Below, one piece after another: positions 1-5,379 of a stretch of 5,379 bases of DNA. Location of the stretch: contig JAAZAQ010000015.1 of assembly GCA_012514225.1 (NCBI GenBank), forward strand, positions 1 to 5,379. The letters run 5' to 3'. Below the pieces are notes generated by a model, which worked only from the letters and a program-made list of their open reading frames with translations, made no database searches and was not told the origin of the DNA. Origin of the DNA: Clostridiales bacterium. GTDB lineage: Bacteria; Bacillota; Clostridia; Christensenellales; Aristaeellaceae. A program made the translations under genes and the position numbers. How positions within the stretch are numbered: the first letter of the stretch is position 1; each line of letters begins with the position of its first letter.

Positions 1-431
1 GGCACCATGAGCCAAAGAATGACCGCATCCTCCAGGCAAGCGCCAAGCTTCTGACCCCGGTCGTGCTGCTGTTCGGCGTCTATGTCATTTTGAACGGCCA
101 CCTGTCTCCCGGGGGCGGATTCTCGGGTGGGGCCATCATCTCCGCCGGACTGATTCTGTACCTAAACGCCTTTGGGTTTGAAAAGTCCGGACGGTTCTTC
201 CGCTACGAGACCTTCAAGTGGGTGAGTTTCTGCTCATTGCTGTTCTATGGGCTTGCCAAGACCTACTCGTTCTATTGCGGCGCAAACCGCCTGGAATCGG
301 GAATCCCCCTGGGTGTCCCCGGCGCGATTCTTTCCAGCGGGCTGATCATGCCACTGAATATCGCGGTCGGCATGGTGGTCGCATGCACGATGTACATCTT
401 TTACGCCCTTTTCCGCAAGGGCGGGCTGTAA
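1..431 (+). CDS. mnhB: MnhB/MrpB (MbhF)-type antiporter complex subunit, 5' end outside window
   Basis: This is the small membrane subunit B of Mrp-type Na+/H+ antiporters, equivalent to MbhF in membrane-bound hydrogenases (MnhB domain family). The frame is open from base 3 to the TAA at 429-431 and gives 142 visible residues, about the usual full family length. Only a few residues should therefore be missing on the left. The family signature is clear: a first hydrophobic helix, then GHLSPGGGFSGG at visible residues 32-43, followed by three more hydrophobic segments and a basic C-terminus (FRKGGL). An in-frame GTG at 63 would remove the start of helix 1 and is not a credible start. No ATG, GTG or TTG codon lies in frame between base 3 and 62, so the true start is upstream. 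The subunit is thought to be structural, packing next to subunit C and the D-type antiporter subunit. Family assignment is secure. Whether the complex is a plain antiporter or redox-driven cannot be told from this gene. Confidence 0.9.
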   Translation, partial: HHEPKNDRILQASAKLLTPVVLLFGVYVILNGHLSPGGGFSGGAIISAGLILYLNAFGFEKSGRFFRYETFKWVSFCSLLFYGLAKTYSFYCGANRLESGIPLGVPGAILSSGLIMPLNIAVGMVVACTMYIFYALFRKGGL

Positions 432-441
432 GGGGCGCGGC

Positions 442-816
442 ATGCTGCAAATGCTTTATGAAAACCTGGAGCAGACCGTCGCGGTCATCCTCTTTGGCAT
501 CGGGTTTGGCATCCTGTTGCTGCAGCGAAACCTGATCCGAAAAATCATCGGGCTGAACATCATGGATACCGCCGTTTACCTGTTCCTGGCCTCCATGGGA
601 TACATCCACGGCAGGAAGGCGCCCATCGTGGTCGACGGCGTGACGGACACCGCCCGCTACATCAACCCCATCCCCGCGGGCCTGGTGCTGACCGGCATCG
701 TGGTCTCCGTCAGCTTTACCGCCATCATGCTGGCGCTGACCATACGGCTGTACCGGAGGTACAGAACGCTGGACATCGACCAGATTGCCCTGTTGGCCAA
801 GGCGGAGGGCGATTGA
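442..816 (+). CDS. mnhC: MnhC/MrpC (NuoK-like) antiporter complex subunit
   Basis: This 124-residue membrane protein is of the NuoK/MnhC/MbhG family, which in Mrp, MBH and complex I sits between the small subunits and the first antiporter module. Three hydrophobic helices are visible at about residues 10-27, 31-53 and 79-103. Between helices 2 and 3 is a loop with ARYINPIPAGLVLTGIVVS (71-89), matching the family's DPLPQALVLTAIVI-type motif. The N-terminal part carries RNLIRKIIGLNIMDTAVYLF (29-48). The C-terminus (104-124) is charged and cytoplasmic. The glutamate of E. coli NuoK after the IGL motif is Asn39 here, with an acidic Asp42 three residues on. The start ATG lies 10 bases after the mnhB stop, with a weak GGGG element just behind that stop. 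The TGA stop shares one base with the next ATG (TGATG), suggesting translational coupling to the D-type subunit. Confidence 0.92.
   Translation: MLQMLYENLEQTVAVILFGIGFGILLLQRNLIRKIIGLNIMDTAVYLFLASMGYIHGRKAPIVVDGVTDTARYINPIPAGLVLTGIVVSVSFTAIMLALTIRLYRRYRTLDIDQIALLAKAEGD
804..809 (+). promoter_or_regulatory. Ribosome binding site deciding the start at 816
   Basis: GGAGGG lies inside the end of the C-subunit gene, 6 bases before ATG 816. That is good spacing for this ATG and poor for the in-frame TTG at 813. The ATG overlaps the preceding stop in TGATG (814-818), so ribosomes ending on mnhC can restart directly. Confidence 0.7.
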
Positions 817-2309
817 TGGGTATCGTACAGAACTTCCCCTTCTTCTCAATCATGCTGTGCATGGTTTCAGGCGTTGTAACCTCGGTGCTGAAACCGCGCG
901 CCGCGCTGATGACGACCCTCTTCACCATCGGAAGCGTTCTGGCGCTCAGTGCAGGTACGCTGGGCATGACGTTGGGACTGGACGAGCCGTATACATTCAT
1001 GATGGGCCACTTCCCCGCCCCCTGGGGCAACGAAATCCGTATCGGCAGCCTGGAGGCGCTGATGGCAACCGGGCTGTCCGCTGTGCTGTTCGTCTCCCTC
1101 CTCGCCGGGCACGCGCGCCTGCCCTCTCTGGTCACCCTCCAGAAGCTGAACCTATATTTCATCATGATGGATCTGGTGATGGCCGCGACGCTAGTGATGA
1201 TTTACACCAACGACCTGTTCACCGCTTATGTGTTTATCGAAATCATGACGATTGCCTCCTGCGCGCTGATCATTGTCCGACAGCACGGGCACACGCTGGT
1301 CGCCGCCACACGCTACATGGTCATGAACCTGCTGGCCTCGGGCTTGGTGCTCCTGGGGATATCCATGCTGTACGGCATCACCGGCCACCTGCTGATGGAG
1401 CCGCTGAACCAGTCCGTCAGAGAAATCTATGAAAGCGGAACGTACCGGGAGGTACTCACCGTAGTCATCGCGCTGATTACCATCAGCCTGGGCATCAAAA
1501 GCGCGATGTTTCCCTTCCACGCCTGGGCGCCGGACGCCTATTCCTTCGCACCGGCTCTGAGCAGTTCGGTGCTCAGCGGCATCATCAGCAAAGCCTACCT
1601 GTTCCTGTTGATCAAGTTCTTATGGCGCGTGATTGGCATCGACATCATCCAGTCCCAGCAAATCGGCTCCTTTTTATTCTATTGCGGCATCGGCGGAATG
1701 CTCGTCGCATCCGTCATTGCCATCAGCCAGCGGGATATCCGGCGGATGATCGCCTATTCCTCCGTGGCGCAGGTGGGTTACGTGTACATCGGTATCGGCA
1801 TGGGCACCCTGGCCGGCTTGACGGCAGCGCTGTTCCAGATGCTGGCCCATTCTGCGGCAAAATCGCTGCTGTTTATCTCGACGGGCGAGCTGACACGCGT
1901 TTCGGGTGATCACAAGCGCTTCCATTATCTTCACGGCGCGGGCCACCGCGACGTGCTGGCCGGCATCGTGTTCACCTTCAGCGCAATGAGCATGGTCGGC
2001 ATTCCATTTACAGGCGGCTTCATTTCCAAGCTCCAAATCGCCCTTGCCAGTATGCCCTTCGGGGGTTCAATCCGCGCGCTGGTGCTGATTTCCCTGGCAA
2101 TCAGCACCCTGCTCAATGCCGTGTACTTCCTGCACACCGTCGTTTCAATTTACCGGAAAGCACCCGACATCGAGTACCCCCGAAATGAACGCATACCGCG
2201 GCACGCCGCTGTTGCCCTGGTAATTTCGATGCTGATGACCCTGTACCTTGGCGTCGGTTCCGGCCCCATCATCCGGATTATCGAAGCCGGGATCAAGATG
2301 TTTGCCTGA
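816..2309 (+). CDS. Proton-antiporter-type subunit 1 (MrpD/MbhH/NuoN-like)
   Basis: A 497-residue, roughly 14-helix membrane protein of the proton-conducting transporter family (NuoL/M/N, MrpA/D, MbhH). These residues are seen: Glu142 in helix 5 (YVFIEIM), Lys228 in the broken helix 7 (LGIKSAMFPFHAW), Lys259 in helix 8 (SGIISKAYLF), His345 and Lys349 (LAHSAAKSLLF) in the hinge region, and Lys405 in helix 12 (GGFISKLQ). These are the residues that carry protons in complex I modules. The segment APDAYSFAPALSSSVLSG followed by SKAYLFLLIKF resembles MBH/MBX-type H subunits more than Bacillus MrpD, and the C-terminus GPIIRIIEAGIKMF is also typical of them. The start is set at ATG 816 because GGAGGG at 804-809 lies 6 bases before it. 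A TTG at 813 would be only 3 bases from that site. It immediately follows the C subunit, as MbhH follows MbhG. It is clearly different from the next two paralogs. The ion carried, H+ or Na+, cannot be read from sequence. Confidence 0.93.
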   Translation: MGIVQNFPFFSIMLCMVSGVVTSVLKPRAALMTTLFTIGSVLALSAGTLGMTLGLDEPYTFMMGHFPAPWGNEIRIGSLEALMATGLSAVLFVSLLAGHARLPSLVTLQKLNLYFIMMDLVMAATLVMIYTNDLFTAYVFIEIMTIASCALIIVRQHGHTLVAATRYMVMNLLASGLVLLGISMLYGITGHLLMEPLNQSVREIYESGTYREVLTVVIALITISLGIKSAMFPFHAWAPDAYSFAPALSSSVLSGIISKAYLFLLIKFLWRVIGIDIIQSQQIGSFLFYCGIGGMLVASVIAISQRDIRRMIAYSSVAQVGYVYIGIGMGTLAGLTAALFQMLAHSAAKSLLFISTGELTRVSGDHKRFHYLHGAGHRDVLAGIVFTFSAMSMVGIPFTGGFISKLQIALASMPFGGSIRALVLISLAISTLLNAVYFLHTVVSIYRKAPDIEYPRNERIPRHAAVALVISMLMTLYLGVGSGPIIRIIEAGIKMFA

Positions 2310-2314
2310 GGAGG
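2309..2314 (+). promoter_or_regulatory. Strong ribosome binding site deciding the start at 2325
   Basis: A perfect AGGAGG begins on the last base of the preceding TGA stop. It lies 1 base before ATG 2316 and 10 bases before ATG 2325. The spacing favours the second ATG, as does the shared MEG N-terminus with the following paralog. This is the strongest ribosome binding site in the window. Confidence 0.7.
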
Positions 2315-2324
2315 AATGCCTGAA

Positions 2325-3809
2325 ATGGAAGGTATGTTGCTGCTGATTGCCATCCTTCTGCCCGCCGCCGGGGCACTGATGCTGACGTTGATGCCCTGGC
2401 TCAACGAGCGCCGGGAAGACCGTTGCCTGTTCGTCGGCGCAATCCTGGTAATGGAATGCGTGGTCGTCGCGCTCGTCGCGCTGGACGGGCAGCGAACCCT
2501 CGTGCTCTTCAAAATGACAGAGCAGCTGCCCATCGCGCTGCGTTCCGACGGAACCAGCCGCATCTTTTCCGCTGTCATGGCGCTGATGTGGACGGTCAGT
2601 GGCTTCTTCTCCTTCAGCTATATGAAGCACGAACAAAACGAGAAAAGCTACTATGCCTTTTACTTGATGACCCTGGCCTCGCTCATGGCGCTGACGCTGT
2701 CGGGGACGATGGTCACCATGTACCTGTTCTTTGAACTGATGACCTTTATCTCCGTCCCGATGGTGCTGCACACCCGCACCAAGGAAGCCGTCGCCGCCGG
2801 CATCAAATACCTGATCTATTCAGTCGCCGGCGCAACGATGGGCCTGATGGGCATCTTCATCCTGACACCCAATATATCCAGCGCGTATTTCGTCGAGGGG
2901 GGCTCTCTCCTCGCCGGCTCGCTGACGATATCCAAGGACGCTTTCCTGGTCGTCATTTTCATCACCTTGGTGGGCTTCGGCACCAAGGCGGGCATGTTTC
3001 CCATGCACGGATGGCTGCCGACCGCGCACCCAGTAGCGCCGGCCCCTGCCAGCGCGGTATTGTCCGGCGTCATTACGAAAGCCGGCGTGCTGTGCATTTT
3101 CCGCATGGTTTTCTATGTCATCGGAGCCGATTTCATCCGCGGCACCTGGGTGCAGTGGGCGCTGCTTGGCTGCGCGACCGTTACGGTGTTCATGGGCTCG
3201 ATGCTGGCGCTGCGTGAGAAGGTGCTGAAAAAACGGCTGGCATACTCGAGCGTCTCCCAGGTCAGCTATGTGCTGTGCGGCCTGTACATGCTGGATACGA
3301 TGGCGCTGGACGGCGCACTGCTGCAACTGGTCTTTCACGCGCTGACCAAGGACGCCCTCTTCCTGTGCGCCGGCGCCATCATCTTCAAGACCGGGATTAC
3401 CCGGGTTGAGGAAATGCACGGCCTGGGCCGGAGAATGCCCTGGACCATGTGGATGTTCGCCGTGTGCGCGATTTCCCTGGTGGGCATTCCCCCGCTTGGC
3501 GGGTTCATCGCGAAGTGGTACATTGCCGAAGGCGCCCTTTCCACAGGCGCGCCTGTGTTTAGCTGGCTGGTTCCGATTGTGTTGCTGATTTCCGCCATCC
3601 TGACCGCCGCTTATCTCCTGCCGCCGAGCGTGTCCGCCTTTTTTGGCGGGATGGCGGATGGGGAAGCGGTATCCGCGCTGCCAAAAGCGGAGCCCAGCCT
3701 GATGATGCTGGTCCCCATTTTCATCCTCTCCCTCGCCATCCTGCTGCTGGGCATTTTCCCCAACTTTATGATTGAATCCTTCACACGCCTGGCAAACGCC
3801 CTGATGTGA
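2325..3809 (+). CDS. Proton-antiporter-type subunit 2 (MrpD/NuoM-like, complex I subunit 5 family)
   Basis: A second full-length antiporter-like subunit, 494 residues from the chosen start, with about 14 helices. Visible key residues are Glu137 in helix 5 (YLFFELM), Lys221 in helix 7 (FGTKAGMFPMHGWLPTAHP), Lys252 in helix 8 (SGVITKAGV), His338 and Lys342 (VFHALTKDALF), and Lys397 in helix 12 (GGFIAKWY). The RLAYSSVSQVSYVL segment (304-317) is the conserved cytoplasmic-edge motif of the family. Two starts are possible. ATG 2316 is only one base after AGGAGG (2309-2314), too close to use well. ATG 2325 has a 10-base spacer and gives an N-terminus beginning MEG, with LLPAAGAL further on, which parallels MEG and ALPIAAGALL of the next gene. 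ATG 2325 is therefore preferred, and 2316 would add three residues (MPE). The protein should form one proton or sodium half-channel pair in the membrane arm. It is more like subunit 3 than subunit 1, which suggests an old tandem duplication. Confidence 0.92.
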   Translation: MEGMLLLIAILLPAAGALMLTLMPWLNERREDRCLFVGAILVMECVVVALVALDGQRTLVLFKMTEQLPIALRSDGTSRIFSAVMALMWTVSGFFSFSYMKHEQNEKSYYAFYLMTLASLMALTLSGTMVTMYLFFELMTFISVPMVLHTRTKEAVAAGIKYLIYSVAGATMGLMGIFILTPNISSAYFVEGGSLLAGSLTISKDAFLVVIFITLVGFGTKAGMFPMHGWLPTAHPVAPAPASAVLSGVITKAGVLCIFRMVFYVIGADFIRGTWVQWALLGCATVTVFMGSMLALREKVLKKRLAYSSVSQVSYVLCGLYMLDTMALDGALLQLVFHALTKDALFLCAGAIIFKTGITRVEEMHGLGRRMPWTMWMFAVCAISLVGIPPLGGFIAKWYIAEGALSTGAPVFSWLVPIVLLISAILTAAYLLPPSVSAFFGGMADGEAVSALPKAEPSLMMLVPIFILSLAILLLGIFPNFMIESFTRLANALM

Positions 3810-3822
3810 CGCGGGGAACCAC

Positions 3823-5283
3823 ATGGAAGGATTGACGCTCCTGGCTGCCATCGCGCTCCCCATCGCCGCGGGCGCGCTTCTGCCTGTGGTCCGTTGGAAG
3901 GGGCGCGCGGCGCGCGACGCCTACATTCTTTGCCTGACGATTTTGACCACTGTGCTCGCCACAGTCGCAATCTTCGGGAATTTCCCGCGGCTGAGCCTGA
4001 TTCAATTCAATGACCGGCTCTCTTTCGCGCTGAAGCTGGACGGCATCGGGCGCTTGTTCGCCGGCCTGATCGCACTGCTCTGGCCGCTGACCACCCTTTA
4101 TGCGCTGGGGTATATGCGGGGAACCCAGAAGGAGATTTCCTTCTTCGCCTTCTTCCTGATGAGCTATGGCATCTCCCTCGGCATTGCGATGAGCGCCAAT
4201 CTGGTGACGCTTTACATCTTCTATGAAATGCTGTCCCTTTCGACACTCCCCCTGGTCATGCAAAAGGGGGACTCCGGCTCTATCCGCGCGGGGCTCAAAT
4301 ACCTGTATTATTCGCTGGGCGGCGCGGCGTTCGCTTTCATCGGCCTGGTATACCTCGTCTATTTCGGAGGTACGACGAACTTCGTGCCAGGAGGTTTGTT
4401 CAGGGGGGTGGCAGTGGAGCATACGGCCCAGCTCCGGCTTGGCTATCTGCTCTGTTTTCTCGGTTTCTCGGTCAAGGCAGCCGTATTTCCCGTGCATGGC
4501 TGGCTGCCTACAGCCTCCGTCGCCCCGACGCCGGTTACCGCCCTGCTGCATGCGGTCGCCGTGGTCAAGTCGGGCGTCTTCGCGATTCTGCGCGTTACGT
4601 ACTTCAGCTTTGGCGCTTTGGTCATCCGGGCCAGCTACGCACAGTATATCCCGCTCGCGCTGACCTGCTTTACCATCGTTTTCGGCTGCTCGATGGCGCT
4701 GAAGGAAAAACACTTGAAAAGGCGGCTGGCATACTCGACCGTCTCGAACCTTTCCTATATCCTGTTTGGCGCGTTGCTGCTCACCGGCCAGGGGCTGGCG
4801 GCAGGCCTGCTGCACCTGGTGTTCCATGCGCTGATGAAAATCACCCTGTTCCTCATCGCGGGGGTTTACAACGACAGGGCTGGAATCCACGAGGTCGGGG
4901 AACTTCACGGGATTGGAAGGGACTGGCCGGTTCTCAGCGCGGCATTCGCGCTGGGGAGCCTGGCGATGACGGGGATTCCGCCATTCATCGGATTCATCAG
5001 CAAGTGGGCCCTTGCCCAGGCAGCCGTCCTGTCCGGCGGCCTGCTCCCCTACCTGGGATTGACCGCTTTGCTGGTCAGCGCCTTGCTGACAGGCATCTAC
5101 CTGCTGGTTCCCTCCACATTCATTTTTATCGGACGGCGGCCGGGCAACGCCCCCGGCACAAAGCCTGTGGAAACGGAAATCCGGATCAGCCTGGCCGCGC
5201 TGACCGCGTTGATGCTGGCCGCCGGGTTTTTCAGCCGGCCGCTGGTTGATTTCATCACGCGCGCTGCGAGCGGACTGGTGTAA
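3823..5283 (+). CDS. Proton-antiporter-type subunit 3 (NuoL/MrpA-N/MrpD-like)
   Basis: A third intact antiporter-like subunit, 486 residues. It shows Glu135 in helix 5 (YIFYEML), Lys218 in helix 7 (FSVKAAVFPVHGWLP), Lys249 in helix 8, His335 and Lys339 (VFHALMKITLF), and Lys394 in helix 12 (GFISKWALA). The helix 7-8 region reads APTPVTALLHAVAVVKSGVF (234-253). Its LLHA motif with His243 is the form typical of NuoL and MrpA, whereas the two preceding subunits have VLSG at that place. This paralog is thus the most NuoL-like of the three, although it lacks the long C-terminal extension of NuoL and MrpA. The loop GGTTNFVPGG (182-191) precedes helix 7. The start ATG lies 13 bases after the previous stop, with GGGGA (3813-3817) 5 bases upstream. 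The N-terminus MEGLTLLAAIALPIAAGALL aligns by eye with that of subunit 2. No frameshift or loss of a key residue is seen, so it should be functional. Confidence 0.93.
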   Translation: MEGLTLLAAIALPIAAGALLPVVRWKGRAARDAYILCLTILTTVLATVAIFGNFPRLSLIQFNDRLSFALKLDGIGRLFAGLIALLWPLTTLYALGYMRGTQKEISFFAFFLMSYGISLGIAMSANLVTLYIFYEMLSLSTLPLVMQKGDSGSIRAGLKYLYYSLGGAAFAFIGLVYLVYFGGTTNFVPGGLFRGVAVEHTAQLRLGYLLCFLGFSVKAAVFPVHGWLPTASVAPTPVTALLHAVAVVKSGVFAILRVTYFSFGALVIRASYAQYIPLALTCFTIVFGCSMALKEKHLKRRLAYSTVSNLSYILFGALLLTGQGLAAGLLHLVFHALMKITLFLIAGVYNDRAGIHEVGELHGIGRDWPVLSAAFALGSLAMTGIPPFIGFISKWALAQAAVLSGGLLPYLGLTALLVSALLTGIYLLVPSTFIFIGRRPGNAPGTKPVETEIRISLAALTALMLAAGFFSRPLVDFITRAASGLV

Positions 5284-5298
5284 GGGGGTGTGGCATAG

Positions 5299-5379
5299 AT
5301 GAGAGCAATCCCGCTGCTGCTGGTCGCGCTGCCTTTCCTTGCTGCGGCGCCCGCATACGCCCTCGGCCGTCGCAAGACC
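5299..5379 (+). CDS. N-terminus of a probable fourth antiporter-type (NuoL-like) subunit, cut by window end
   Basis: Twenty-seven codons run from ATG 5299 to the last base of the window. The peptide is MRAIPLLLVALPFLAAAPAY followed by ALGRRKT: one hydrophobic helix, then a basic stretch. This is how NuoL/MrpD-type subunits begin (helix 1, then LGRR-like residues), and the position directly behind three such genes favours a fourth. A Sec signal peptide with cleavage after APAYA would look similar and cannot be excluded. ATG 5299 is the earliest start in this frame because TAG occupies the preceding codon (5296-5298). GGGGG at 5284-5288 lies 10 bases upstream as a ribosome binding site. The gene starts 15 bases after the previous stop, so it belongs to the same operon. 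Confidence 0.6.
   Translation, partial: MRAIPLLLVALPFLAAAPAYALGRRKT

Noticed and set aside
7..54. Short ATG-started frame of 15 codons at the left edge
   Set aside because: It overlaps the B subunit in another frame, has no visible ribosome binding site, and the sequence GTMSQRM has no recognisable feature.
63..65. GTG as start of the B subunit
   Set aside because: It would cut into the first membrane helix. The upstream in-frame residues (ILQASAKLLTPV) fit the family N-terminus.
813..815. TTG as start of subunit 1
   Set aside because: It is only 3 bases from the GGAGGG site, whereas ATG 816 directly behind it has better spacing and a better start codon.
785..1432. Open frame of 215 codons on the + strand overlapping subunit 1
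   Set aside because: It is a frame-shifted reading of subunit 1, rich in Arg, Ala and Pro, with no family features.
2145..2771. Open frame of 208 codons on the - strand, His/Gln/Asp-rich
   Set aside because: Antisense shadow crossing the junction of two real genes. No ribosome binding site or domain was seen.
2820..3863. Open frame of 347 codons on the - strand
   Set aside because: Same antisense composition artefact, lying almost wholly opposite subunit 2, which has clear family motifs on the + strand.
3903..3915. GCGCG-CGG-CGCGC hairpin as a terminator
   Set aside because: It has a five-pair stem with no T-run after it, and lies inside the subunit 3 gene where it encodes an Arg/Ala-rich loop.
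3781..4908. Long open frame of 375 codons on the - strand
   Set aside because: It lies antisense to subunits 2 and 3. Its translation is rich in Gln, His, Arg, Glu and Gly with no recognisable domain, as expected from the complement of GC-rich membrane-protein codons.
5281..5298. Stop-codon readthrough joining subunit 3 to the next gene in the same frame
   Set aside because: The two genes share a frame, but both TAA (5281-5283) and TAG (5296-5298) intervene and a ribosome binding site lies between. Ordinary separate initiation explains it.

Overview
The window is a stretch of one membrane-protein operon, all on the + strand. It encodes the ion-translocating part of an Mrp/MBH-type complex, from the family that links multisubunit Na+/H+ antiporters, membrane-bound hydrogenases and respiratory complex I. 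The DNA is GC-rich by eye, with G or C favoured at third codon positions and strong purine-rich ribosome binding sites. The protein style resembles GC-rich anaerobic Firmicutes (Clostridia) more than the compact ABCDEFG mrp operons of aerobes. This assignment rests on family resemblance only, and no taxonomic marker is present.

Layout: 1-431 is an MnhB/MrpB-type subunit whose start lies off the left edge. 442-816 is an MnhC/MrpC/NuoK-like subunit. Three full-length proton-antiporter-type subunits of the NuoL/M/N-MrpA/D superfamily follow: 816-2309, 2325-3809 and 3823-5283. At 5299-5379 a further gene begins whose 27 visible residues look like the N-terminus of a fourth such subunit. Neighbouring genes overlap by 1 base or lie 10 to 15 bases apart. 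No gap could hold a promoter or terminator of its own, so this is the interior of a polycistronic transcript, and no stretch over 300 bases lacks a gene.

How they work together: the B and C subunits and the antiporter-like subunits should assemble side by side in the cytoplasmic membrane. Each of the three large subunits keeps the buried glutamate and lysines that form the half-channels and central axis of complex I antiporter modules. The B-C-D order followed by more antiporter paralogs matches the F-G-H order of archaeal MBH/MBS-type clusters. It differs from standard Mrp, which has an approximately 800-residue MrpA first and E-F-G after D. The redox partner, if there is one, lies outside the window.

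No mobile element, RNA gene, CRISPR array or long repeat was seen. The most notable point is the tandem run of at least three, probably four, intact antiporter-like subunits.
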